A DNA stretch of 17,262 nucleotides from DUEL01 sp964580565 (GTDB lineage Bacteria; Chloroflexota; Anaerolineae; B4-G1; DUEL01). Below the pieces are notes generated by a model that was not told the origin of the DNA, did no database searches, and saw only the letters and a list, made by a program, of their open reading frames with translations. A program made the translations under genes and the position numbers. Below are positions 1 to 7,167 of this stretch, in pieces (position 1 is the stretch's first letter; each line of letters opens with the position of its first letter). The stretch is taken from NCBI GenBank assembly GCA_964580565.1, contig CAZOLN010000052.1:1-17262 (forward strand), given 5' to 3'.

Positions 1-1493
1 TCCCGCAGCGCGGCGTAGATGCGGCGGTAGGCGCGGTAGAGGACCCCGTAGGTCTCAGCGGTGGCGGGGTTGGGTTCGAAAACGTGCTCGACGCGGACCA
101 CCTCCTTCAGCGAGGCGAAGTCGGGGTAGAGGCCCAGGCCGATCCCGGCCAGAAGCGCTGTACCGACGGCCCCGGCCTCCTGGGGATTGACCACCGTCTC
201 CACCCGTCGCCCGGTGACGTCGGCGATGATCTGCATCCACGGCGCGCCCTGCGCCCCCCCGCCGATCACCCGCAGCACCGGAAGCGGGAAACCGAAGTGC
301 TGCTCCACCACCTCGATCATCCAGCGCAGGTTGTAGGCCACCCCCTCGTACACCGCCCGCAGCAGGTGCTCCCGCGTGTGGTCGGCGCTCAGGTTGAAGA
401 AGGTCGAGCGGACGTAGACGTCGCTCACCGGGGACCGCTCACCGTACATCCACGGAGTGCAAATGAGGAAGTCGGACCCCGGTGGGATCGTCTCGACCAG
501 CGCGTCCATCAGGGCGAAGACGTTGGGGATGTTCGGGTCGGCCTGCTCCTCTCGGTAGAACTGGTCGGCGATCCACTTCAGGCACGCCCCGGCCGTCTCC
601 ATCTCGGCGAAGAGGAACGCCTTGTCCGGATCGGCCGACTGGATGCAGACGACCCCGTGGCGGCCGGTAGGGCTTTTCTCCGTGACCACGCCCACCCAGC
701 CGGAGGTGCCCAGGTAGATGTGGCCCTCCCCCTCGCCGACCGCCCCCGAGCCGACGGCGGCCCCCTGCGCGTCGCCGCAGCCGCCGAAGACGGGGGTTCC
801 CTCCAGCAGACCGCAGTCCCGCGCCGCCTCCGGTGTCATTCCCCCCACCCGGTCGATCGACCGGACCAGCGGGGGAAACTTCTCCAGGTCGAGCCCGATG
901 TAGCCGATGATCCCCCGCAGCCAGTCCTTCTTCTTCAGGTCGAACCCGAAGGCCGAGGCGCACGACCACTCGAAGACCATCTCGCCGGTGGCCCGGTAGG
1001 TCAGGTAGCCGTTGACGTCCAGGAAGTACCGCATCTGGTTGTAGACCTCGGGTTCGTTTTCCTTAAGCCAGAGCAGTTTGGGTAGGCCGTCCTTCCCGGT
1101 CAGTTCCGCCCCGGCGACCATCGCGAAGACCCGCCGTCCGAGGAACTTGCGCATGATGGCTTCGGCCTGCTGGGGCGCGCGGCCGTCCAGCCAGATGATG
1201 GCGGGTCGCAGCACGGCCCCCTCCCCGTCCACCGGCACGATGCCCAGCAACTGGGTCGTATGGACCACCGCCAGCACGTCCTTCGGGTCCACCCCCGCCT
1301 GCTCCAGCACCGCCCGGGAGGTCTGCGCCACCGCGCGCCACCAATCCTCCGGGTCCTGCTCCGCCCAATCGGGGCGGGGATAGTGAACCGGGTAGGGAGC
1401 GAACGCTGTCGCGTGGACGTTGCCCTCCGTGTCCACCAGCACCGCTTTGTTGCCGCCCGTACCCACGTCGTGGGCGACGAAGTATTGGGTCAT
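1..1493 (-). CDS. FGGY-family carbohydrate kinase (xylulokinase-like), 3' end cut by window edge
   Basis: This gene encodes a sugar kinase that would phosphorylate a pentulose, hexulose or polyol with ATP in the cytoplasm. The reading frame is open from the ATG at 1493 to the window edge, giving 497 complete codons, so only the last few residues are missing. Visible marks are the N-terminal phosphate-binding DVGTGGNKA (residues 9-17), WLDGRA (101-106), and the region FGGCGDAQGAA, where D241 is the expected catalytic base. Downstream are the FGGY-like stretch PWMYGERSPVSD and the glycine-rich GGGAQGAPWMQIIAD of the ATP-binding lobe. The start is fixed by GGAGGTGGAGG directly before the ATG. 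It lies 18 bp after the sensor kinase stop, so it is probably the third gene of that operon. The family is firm. The substrate is not: xylulose is the best guess, and gluconate or another sugar is possible. Confidence 0.9.
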   Translation of the reverse strand, partial: MTQYFVAHDVGTGGNKAVLVDTEGNVHATAFAPYPVHYPRPDWAEQDPEDWWRAVAQTSRAVLEQAGVDPKDVLAVVHTTQLLGIVPVDGEGAVLRPAIIWLDGRAPQQAEAIMRKFLGRRVFAMVAGAELTGKDGLPKLLWLKENEPEVYNQMRYFLDVNGYLTYRATGEMVFEWSCASAFGFDLKKKDWLRGIIGYIGLDLEKFPPLVRSIDRVGGMTPEAARDCGLLEGTPVFGGCGDAQGAAVGSGAVGEGEGHIYLGTSGWVGVVTEKSPTGRHGVVCIQSADPDKAFLFAEMETAGACLKWIADQFYREEQADPNIPNVFALMDALVETIPPGSDFLICTPWMYGERSPVSDVYVRSTFFNLSADHTREHLLRAVYEGVAYNLRWMIEVVEQHFGFPLPVLRVIGGGAQGAPWMQIIADVTGRRVETVVNPQEAGAVGTALLAGIGLGLYPDFASLKEVVRVEHVFEPNPATAETYGVLYRAYRRIYAALR

Positions 1494-1511
1494 CCTCCAC
1501 CTCCAGGGGAC

Positions 1512-3839
1512 TTACTTCTCCAGGGGAAGCGATATGATGAACGTGCTGCCCTCGCCTGGCTCGCTCTCTACCCAGATCTCTCCCCCGTGCGCTTCCACGG
1601 CCAGTTTGCAGAACGGCAGGCCCAGGCCGGTCCCCACCCGTCGACCGCCGGTGGAGCCGGCCTGTTGGAACTTCTTGAACAGGCGGGATTGTTCCTCCGG
1701 GGGGATGCCGGGGCCGTTGTCGCTGACGCCGATGAGCAGGTGCGCCGGATCGCGTTCCGTATCCAATCTGGCCCACAGCCGGACCCAACCGCCGTCGGGT
1801 GCGAACTTGACCGCGTTGTCCACCAGGTTGTACACCACTCGGCCGATGAGGTTCGCGTCTGCGTACAGGGGGGGAAGGTCCGGCTCGACGTCGATCTCCA
1901 GGGTGATGTGGGCCGGGAGCGCCAGCGGGGCCAGTCGGGCGGCTACCTCTGTCAGCAGCGTCCTCACGTCGATGGCCTCCGGTCGAATGGACAGCCGACC
2001 GCTCTCGATCTTGCCGATGTCCAGCAGTTCGTTCACCATCCGCAGGATGCGGTCCGTGTTCCGGTGCGCCATCGCCAGCATCTCGTTGATGTCCCCTCCC
2101 TTGTCGGTGGTGAGCGAGTCCTCGATCAGGGTGAGGCTTCCCTTCAGCACCGTCAGGGGGGAGCGCAGGTCGTGGACCAGCATATAGGTGAGGTCCTCCT
2201 TCAGACGGGCCAGTTCGACCTCCTCGGTCACGTCCCGGAACACCAGCAGCCAGCCGGTGATCGCTCCGTTTCGGTCGCGCACCGGGGTCAACGTCCGCTC
2301 CACCTGTCGGCCGCGGGGGCCCAGGGTGACGATGGCCCGCTTATGGTCCTGCTCTCCTTGCATCAACACTTCGCGGTCGGCCTCCCAGGTCTCCGGGGTG
2401 TAGCCGATCTGCCGGATGAGGGGAGGGCCTCCGTCGGGGCGAGGGACGGTCAGGTGCTGCTCCATCAACTCCGAGAGGGAGATCCCCAGGAGATCGGCCA
2501 GCGCCCGGTTGGCGGCCACGACGCGTTGCTCCTGGTCCAGCAGCAGCATCCCCTCTCGGGTGGTCCGCAGGATCGAGTTCAACTCCTGGACCCGCCGCGC
2601 CAGCGTCTCGTCGGTGCGTCCGTACATCCGGGCGTTCTGGAGCGCCACGGCCGCCTGGGCTGCGATGGTGGTCAGGATCTCGCGGTGGGAGGCGTCGTAG
2701 GCTTCCGGGGTGGTGTAGGACTGGAGGGCGATGACGCCGAGCGATTCGTCCCCTGCCAGCATTGGGACGCCCAACCAGCAGGCGGCGGGCCGGCCGATGT
2801 GGTCCAGACCGAGCCCCTTTACCGTGGCCTCGACATCGCGCGGGATGAGCAGAGGGGCGCGCGTGCGCAGCACGTACTCGGTGAGGCCGTTCCCCGCGCG
2901 GCGGGACCGCCACCGGACCCGTTCCCCGTTTTCGATGACCAGAGGGAACGATACCTCGTCCGTCTCCGGATCGTACAGAGCGACGTAGAAGTTCTGCGCC
3001 GGCATCAGCCGGGCGACCTGTTCGTAGATGGCCTGCAGGACGGTTTCGGTGTCCAGGCTGGCACTCAGCGCCCGCCCCACCGCCTGGAGGCTGTCCAGCT
3101 CCTGCACCCTCCGCTCGAGCCGTCGGCCGGTGAGGGCGAGGCGCCGCATCGCCAGCGAGCCGAGGACGAGGATGAGGGCGAAGAGCACGAACTGCGCCAG
3201 CCCCAACCGGGTGAGGACCAGGGCCATCAACGGCGCGAAGGGGAGCGTTCCCCCTTCGTACAAAAGCAGGTTGGGCAGCGAGCGCACGTAATGACGCAGG
3301 TATACCCGCCCCCGCCCAGCGAGGTATGCGCCTGCGAGAAGATAGTTGACGAGCAGATAGGTGACACCGAGGAGCAGGAGCGGCAGAAGGTTGGCGCTGC
3401 TCACCTGGACCAACGGCACGGCACCGCCCAGCGCTTCGAACACCGCGCCTCCGGCCAAAATGCTGCCAACGTGCATCGTGCCGTTCGCCGCCGTCAGCGT
3501 CAGCACCTCCACCCGGTCCGCCAGTTGCCGCCCCTCCAACTGCTCGCCCCAATGGAGGCGGACCAGGCCATGAAGCAGCGCGCCGATAAACGCCGCCCAG
3601 CCAGCCGGCACCAACCCCATCGCCAGATAGGCCGCGACCGCCGTCGTCGGCAGGAGCGAGACCAGCCCGCCGCCCAGTGGGACGCCGAAGGTCATCGTGA
3701 AGATCGTCAGCCCGCAGAAGAGCACCCACGGCAGCAGAACCGCGGGGTCCGGCGGCCTGACGACGGTCAGCCGGATCAGGATGGTCAGCGGGATCAACCC
3801 CCCGATGATGGTGACGAGATAGCGTAGTTTGCGCGTCAT
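1512..3839 (-). CDS. Membrane sensor histidine kinase (multi-TM, GAF, PAS, HisKA, HATPase)
   Basis: This is a 775-residue two-component sensor kinase. The N-terminal ~230 residues are largely hydrophobic, with about six or seven probable membrane segments. A GAF-type domain follows (about 250-405), then a PAS-type domain (about 415-540) with the RDVTEE exit motif. The HisKA helix has the phosphoacceptor H556 in LVHDLRSPLTVLKGS, and the ATPase domain has an N box (N671-N675), G1 (DNGPGIP, 707-713), an F box (FKKF) and G2 (GTGLGL, 736-741). All the catalytic boxes are intact. The start is supported by GGAGGG seven bases upstream. The gene sits 27 bp after the aminotransferase and 18 bp before the sugar kinase, so the three are probably co-transcribed. 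No response regulator is in the window, so the partner is unknown. The ligand and signal cannot be read from the sequence. Confidence 0.93.
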   Translation of the reverse strand: MTRKLRYLVTIIGGLIPLTILIRLTVVRPPDPAVLLPWVLFCGLTIFTMTFGVPLGGGLVSLLPTTAVAAYLAMGLVPAGWAAFIGALLHGLVRLHWGEQLEGRQLADRVEVLTLTAANGTMHVGSILAGGAVFEALGGAVPLVQVSSANLLPLLLLGVTYLLVNYLLAGAYLAGRGRVYLRHYVRSLPNLLLYEGGTLPFAPLMALVLTRLGLAQFVLFALILVLGSLAMRRLALTGRRLERRVQELDSLQAVGRALSASLDTETVLQAIYEQVARLMPAQNFYVALYDPETDEVSFPLVIENGERVRWRSRRAGNGLTEYVLRTRAPLLIPRDVEATVKGLGLDHIGRPAACWLGVPMLAGDESLGVIALQSYTTPEAYDASHREILTTIAAQAAVALQNARMYGRTDETLARRVQELNSILRTTREGMLLLDQEQRVVAANRALADLLGISLSELMEQHLTVPRPDGGPPLIRQIGYTPETWEADREVLMQGEQDHKRAIVTLGPRGRQVERTLTPVRDRNGAITGWLLVFRDVTEEVELARLKEDLTYMLVHDLRSPLTVLKGSLTLIEDSLTTDKGGDINEMLAMAHRNTDRILRMVNELLDIGKIESGRLSIRPEAIDVRTLLTEVAARLAPLALPAHITLEIDVEPDLPPLYADANLIGRVVYNLVDNAVKFAPDGGWVRLWARLDTERDPAHLLIGVSDNGPGIPPEEQSRLFKKFQQAGSTGGRRVGTGLGLPFCKLAVEAHGGEIWVESEPGEGSTFIISLPLEK

Positions 3840-3866
3840 CCAGCAATCCCTCCGCCGACGTTCGCT

Positions 3867-5300
3867 CTACCGATCGGGAACCGCCCTCCGCATCATCTCC
3901 TTTCGGATCTCTTCCAACATTTCGGGTGGGAAGCGGGAGACCTGGGCGAGTGTCGCCTCGAAGACATCGAGCGCTCGGTCTAGTTGTTCTTCCGTTATGG
4001 TCAGCGGCGGCTTGATCTTGACCACGTTCCGCCGGTCGGGTTGGCCGTCCACCACGTCGGGCAGGTCGAGGTCGAAGAGGACCCCCTGCTGGCGGGCCAG
4101 TTCGATCAGCGCGGCCGCCCGCTCGGTGGCCGGTCGCTTCGTCTCTGGGTCCTCCACCAGTTCCACGCCGATGAAGAGCCCCGGACCGCGCACGTCGCCG
4201 ATGAGGGGGTACTCCTCCTGCATCTTGCGCAGTCGGCTGGTGGCCCGTTCTCCCAGCCGCCGCGCCCGGCCAGGCAGGTCCAACCGGACCATCACCTCGA
4301 TGTTCGCCAGGGCCGCGGCGAAGGAGATGGGGCTGGCCCCGAAGGTCGTGTGTTCTTCTACGTAGGCGAACCCCTTCAGGTCCTCCCGCGCCAGGACCGC
4401 GCCGATGGGGAAGCCGCCGCCCATCCCTTTGGAGAGGACGATCATATCGGGTACCACGCCGTAGTACTCGGCTGCGCTCATCGCCCCGATACGCCCGAAG
4501 GCGGTCTGGCATTCGTCGAAGATGAGGAAGATGCCGTGCTTATGGCAGATCTCCTTCAGTCCGGCGAGGTATCCCGGCGGTGTAGGGATCTGCCCGCCCG
4601 CCCCCTGCATCGGCTCGATGATCAGGCCAGCGATGGGTCCCCCGGCGGCGTACCGGATCGCCTGTTCGACCAGGTCGAGGCAGGCCAGGCCGCAGGTGCG
4701 GGGGTTGTGTTGGATGGGGCAGCGGTAGCAGTAAGGGTAGGGGAATTTTACGAAGTGGTCGAGCCCGAAGCCGGAGAAGCGGGTCAGGACCGGCATGTAG
4801 TGGCTGGCGGCGAGGGTGGTCAGCGTAGCGCCATGGTAGCCTCGGTAGGCGGTGAGGAAGACGGTCGCGCCGGGTCGGTTGACCATCGCCAGTTTCATCG
4901 CCGCCTCGATGGCGGTGCCGCCGCCTTGGTTGGTGAGGACCACCCGGGTCAGGTTGCCGGGGAAGAGTTGGGGCAGCCGGTTGATCAGTTTGATGCGCGG
5001 AATGGTGGCCCAGCCGAAGCGGACGTGGGTGAGGTGGCGCATCTGCTCGGCCACGGCGGCCAGCACGTCCGGATGGCAGTAGCCGACGTTAAGAGTCCAC
5101 GCCTGAGCGGTGCAGTCGATGTACTCGTTGCCCTCGGTGTCGCGGACGATGGCGCTGGCCGGGAGTCCTTCGAAGAGGATCTCGCGGTTGAGGGGGGTGA
5201 GGGAGTTGGCGTGGGCCCGCTTGACCTCCTCCTCGGAGACCTCGGTGAGCATCGCCCGGATCTCCTCCGGCGAGAGGACCTGCGGTTGAAAAGGTTCCAT
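3867..5300 (-). CDS. Class III PLP-dependent aminotransferase
   Basis: This 477-residue enzyme belongs to fold-type I, class III (the 4-aminobutyrate/ornithine/acetylornithine aminotransferase family, which also includes some amino-acid racemases). The PLP-binding core is clear: LIFDECQTAFGRIG with D262 for the pyridine nitrogen, then LSKGMGGGFPIGAV with K291 as the Schiff-base lysine, and later TTFGASPISFAAALA. A cysteine cluster, C191-x2-C194-x8-C203-x3-C207, precedes the core. The usual NSG-x-EA phosphate-loop motif reads NQGGGTA here, which is divergent. I chose the ATG at 5300 over an in-frame ATG at 5372 because GGAGGAGGGAG lies directly upstream. The 5372 start would also lie inside the -35 box of the promoter. 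It is the first gene of the aminotransferase - sensor kinase - sugar kinase operon. The substrate is not determined; racemase activity is possible. Confidence 0.92.
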   Translation of the reverse strand: MEPFQPQVLSPEEIRAMLTEVSEEEVKRAHANSLTPLNREILFEGLPASAIVRDTEGNEYIDCTAQAWTLNVGYCHPDVLAAVAEQMRHLTHVRFGWATIPRIKLINRLPQLFPGNLTRVVLTNQGGGTAIEAAMKLAMVNRPGATVFLTAYRGYHGATLTTLAASHYMPVLTRFSGFGLDHFVKFPYPYCYRCPIQHNPRTCGLACLDLVEQAIRYAAGGPIAGLIIEPMQGAGGQIPTPPGYLAGLKEICHKHGIFLIFDECQTAFGRIGAMSAAEYYGVVPDMIVLSKGMGGGFPIGAVLAREDLKGFAYVEEHTTFGASPISFAAALANIEVMVRLDLPGRARRLGERATSRLRKMQEEYPLIGDVRGPGLFIGVELVEDPETKRPATERAAALIELARQQGVLFDLDLPDVVDGQPDRRNVVKIKPPLTITEEQLDRALDVFEATLAQVSRFPPEMLEEIRKEMMRRAVPDR

Positions 5301-5342
5301 CTCCCTCCTCCTTGGCCGATGGACCGTTCGCGCTGCACCTGG

Positions 5343-5372
5343 ATTATAGCACTCATCGGGGAGAAGTGTCAA
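5343..5372 (-). promoter_or_regulatory. Sigma70-type promoter of the aminotransferase operon
   Basis: On the minus strand the sequence reads TTGACA (5372-5367), an 18-bp spacer, then TATAAT (5348-5343). Both hexamers match consensus perfectly. Transcription should start near 5336, leaving a leader of about 36 nt that carries the GGAGGAGGGAG ribosome site of the ATG at 5300. Confidence 0.85.
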
Positions 5373-5377
5373 AAGGA

Positions 5378-5391
5378 CCGAGGCCCCTCGG
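5378..5391. promoter_or_regulatory. Palindrome between divergent promoters, candidate operator
   Basis: CCGAGG-CC-CCTCGG is a perfect inverted repeat with 6-bp arms. It lies in the 19-bp gap between the -35 boxes of the two divergent promoters. The position suits a repressor or activator acting on both. No regulator gene is adjacent, so the role is inference. Confidence 0.4.
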
Positions 5392-5420
5392 TTGTGCTCT
5401 CCGCACCGTTGGGGTATATT
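5392..5420 (+). promoter_or_regulatory. Promoter of the ABC ATPase gene, possibly leaderless
   Basis: TTGTGC (5392-5397), a 17-bp spacer and TATATT (5415-5420) form a good sigma70-type promoter. The -10 box ends only 8 bp before the ATG at 5429, so the predicted start site (about 5427) almost coincides with the start codon. A weak GAGG (5421-5424) would fall upstream of the transcript. Confidence 0.65.
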
Positions 5421-5428
5421 GAGGCCCG

Positions 5429-6481
5429 ATGGCGCTGCTAGAGGTCCGTGGATTGTACAAATCCTACCCCGACGGATGGACCCTGGCGGACGTGCACTTC
5501 ACCGTGGAGGAGCAGGAGATCGTCTGCCTGTTGGGTCCATCCGGCTGCGGTAAGACGACCCTTCTGCGGCTGATCGCCGGTCTGGAGGAGCCGGAGGGCG
5601 GGCAGGTGCTGCTGGACGGTCGGGACGTGACGCACGTCCCTCCTCACCGTCGGGGGATCGGTCTGATGTTCCAGGAGTACGCCCTCTTCCCCCACAAGAA
5701 CGTGTTCGACAACGTGGCTTTCGGCCTGCGGATGGCGGGGTGGGACCAGGCGGCGATCCGGAAGCGGGTGGGGGAGGTGCTGGGGTGGGTGGGGTTGACC
5801 GGCTTCGAGACGAGGGATGTGAACCGGCTTTCCGGTGGGGAGCGGCAGCGGGTGGCGCTGGCCCGCAGCCTCGCCCCTCGTCCCCGCCTGCTGATGTTGG
5901 ACGAGCCGCTGGGGGCGCTCGATCGGGCGCTCCGGGAGCGGCTGCTGGAGGAGCTGCCGGAGATCCTCAAGCGGGCCGGGGTCGCCACCATCACGGTGAC
6001 CCACGATCAGGAGGAGGCGTTCGCCCTGGCCGACCGGATCGTGGTGATGCGGGACGGGCGGGTGGTCCAGCAGGGGACGCCGGAGGCGGTCTACCGGCAC
6101 CCCGCATCCCCTTGGATCGCTCGCTTTCTGGGACTGACGAACCTCCTCCCCGCGGCTCTCCTGGAGCCCGGCTGGGTGTCGACCCCCCTGGGCCGGTTGC
6201 GGGTCGAGCGCACCGACCGCTGGGAGAGCGGGACGTCGGCCACGCTATTGATCCGGCCGGAGGCGGCCCGACCGGGGGAGGGGGAGGTCAACCCGATCGC
6301 TGGCGTGGTGAGGGAGCGGGCCTTCCGCGGGGGCCACTACCGGATCGTGGTGGAGTGTGCCCAGGGGACGAGGCTGGCCCTGGAATGGCCCTCCGGCCCC
6401 TCGGTCCCTAGGCCGGGGGAGGGGGTCCGCTGCCACCTCGACCCGAGCGGGATGGCCCTGCTGCCGCCCGAGGAGCGGTGA
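5429..6481 (+). CDS. ABC importer ATP-binding protein (PotA/FbpC/CysA type, TOBE domain)
   Basis: This 350-residue protein is the cytoplasmic motor of an ABC importer. It has Walker A GPSGCGKTT (36-44), Q-loop Q82, signature LSGGERQ (134-140), Walker B LLMLDEP (154-160) and switch H192 in THDQEE. A C-terminal TOBE-like region (about 272-345) contains LLIRPEAA. This layout is typical of MalK/PotA/FbpC/CysA-type ATPases for spermidine/putrescine, ferric iron, sulfate or thiamine import. No permease or substrate-binding protein is adjacent: the upstream neighbour is divergent and the downstream one convergent, so the partners must be elsewhere. The ATG at 5429 has no strong ribosome site. It lies about two bases from the predicted transcription start, which suggests a leaderless mRNA. 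The stop codon falls inside the 55-bp sequence that is repeated after the N gap. The family is certain; the substrate is unknown. Confidence 0.93.
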   Translation: MALLEVRGLYKSYPDGWTLADVHFTVEEQEIVCLLGPSGCGKTTLLRLIAGLEEPEGGQVLLDGRDVTHVPPHRRGIGLMFQEYALFPHKNVFDNVAFGLRMAGWDQAAIRKRVGEVLGWVGLTGFETRDVNRLSGGERQRVALARSLAPRPRLLMLDEPLGALDRALRERLLEELPEILKRAGVATITVTHDQEEAFALADRIVVMRDGRVVQQGTPEAVYRHPASPWIARFLGLTNLLPAALLEPGWVSTPLGRLRVERTDRWESGTSATLLIRPEAARPGEGEVNPIAGVVRERAFRGGHYRIVVECAQGTRLALEWPSGPSVPRPGEGVRCHLDPSGMALLPPEER

Positions 6482-6522
6482 TTGCTCCGGTTTTCTCGCC
6501 ACAGGGGCACAGAGGGCACGGA
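6468..6522 (+). repeat. 55-bp direct repeat, copy 1 (left of assembly gap)
   Basis: These 55 bases, which include the last codons and stop of the ABC gene, recur exactly at 6623-6677 on the other side of the 100-N run. The most likely reading is a contig-end overlap that the assembler did not merge. Confidence 0.95.
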
Positions 6523-6622
6523 NNNNNNNNNNNNNNNNNNNNNNNNNNNNNNNNNNNNNNNNNNNNNNNNNNNNNNNNNNNNNNNNNNNNNNNNNNNNNN
6601 NNNNNNNNNNNNNNNNNNNNNN
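6523..6622. other. Assembly gap of exactly 100 Ns
   Basis: There is a run of exactly 100 N characters, the conventional placeholder for a gap of unknown length. It lies in the convergent junction after the ABC gene. No gene can be assigned to it. Confidence 0.98.
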
Positions 6623-6677
6623 CCGAGGAGCGGTGATTGCTCCGGTTTTCTCGCCACAGGGGCACAGAGGGCACGGA
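6623..6677 (+). repeat. 55-bp direct repeat, copy 2 (right of assembly gap)
   Basis: This is an exact second copy of 6468-6522. It includes a non-functional copy of the ABC gene's last codons and stop. It runs directly into the hairpin repeat at 6653-6708. Confidence 0.95.
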
Positions 6678-6708
6678 ATTTTAACTGTGCCCTCTGTGTT
6701 TCTGTGGC
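6653..6708. terminator. Long hairpin repeat between convergent genes, probable terminator
   Basis: A 24-nt arm (6653-6676) and its inverted partner (6685-6708) flank an 8-nt A/T loop. Twenty of 24 positions are Watson-Crick pairs. The other four are G-T, so in plus-strand RNA the stem would be fully paired with G-U wobbles. It follows the ABC gene and lies 8 bp past the SCP2 stop, so it could stop transcription from both sides. The arms are built of a CACAGAGG-like 9-nt unit that also occurs at 10759-10891. There is no long T-run. Confidence 0.6.
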
Positions 6709-6716
6709 GTTTCTTC

Positions 6717-7145
6717 TTATTGCCCCGGCAAATTGTACTTGGCGTACTCCCCCTCGAACTCCGTCGGGATGGTGCGCAGGATCTCCACCCAGCGGACGAT
6801 GCGGTTGGCTCCCTGCAGCAGTTGGAGGAACGGCCCCTTGGTGCGCAGTTTCCGCGAGGCGATCGCCTTGGTCGGCCCCATTTTGCCCCGGAGGATGTCC
6901 ACCCACACCCCGTAGGGGGCGGAGAGGGTGAAATCGGTGGGCCGCTCGCCGAGCCAGACCTCGTTGATCTTCCCATCCACGTTGTCGAAGCCGACGACGA
7001 TCTGCTCGGGGACGCCTTTATCGGGCTCCGGCTCCAGGATCAGCGTGTAGGAGGCGTTCAACCCCCTTGCCAGTTCCAGGTATTGGGGGTCGGCGTTGGA
7101 CCGCTTCTTGACCTCTTCCATATATTCCAGCGATGCCAGTTTCAT
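6717..7145 (-). CDS. SCP2 sterol/lipid-transfer domain protein
   Basis: This 142-residue protein consists essentially of one SCP2 (sterol carrier protein 2) domain, a small fold with a hydrophobic tunnel that binds acyl chains or acyl-CoA. Its pattern fits the family: an N-terminal helix, a beta region with FDNVDGKINEVWLG and DFTLSAPYGVWVDILRGK, then a C-terminal region with GPFLQLLQGANRIVRWVEIL. No signal peptide is seen, so it should be cytoplasmic. I chose the ATG at 7145 because GGGAGGAAGAGG directly precedes it; an upstream in-frame extension overlaps the neighbouring gene. It starts 22 bp after the TPP enzyme stop and is almost certainly co-transcribed with it. The ligand is unknown. 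The pairing suggests a role with an acyl or acyl-CoA substrate of the TPP enzyme, which is inference. Confidence 0.82.
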   Translation of the reverse strand: MKLASLEYMEEVKKRSNADPQYLELARGLNASYTLILEPEPDKGVPEQIVVGFDNVDGKINEVWLGERPTDFTLSAPYGVWVDILRGKMGPTKAIASRKLRTKGPFLQLLQGANRIVRWVEILRTIPTEFEGEYAKYNLPGQ

Positions 7146-7167
7146 CCTCTTCCTCCCGATCTCCTCG

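Noticed and set aside
1260..3827. An 855-codon plus-strand reading frame opposite the sensor kinase
   Set aside because: The minus strand carries a complete kinase with every motif. The plus frame is rich in Arg, Gln, His and Pro with no domain and no ribosome site, as expected opposite GC-rich genes.
5301..5372. A longer aminotransferase starting at 5372
   Set aside because: That ATG lies in the -35 box of the operon promoter, so it would not be transcribed. The ATG at 5300 has a strong ribosome site.
3984..5441. A 485-codon plus-strand reading frame opposite the aminotransferase
   Set aside because: It is antisense to a clear PLP enzyme and runs through both divergent promoters; no recognisable domain.
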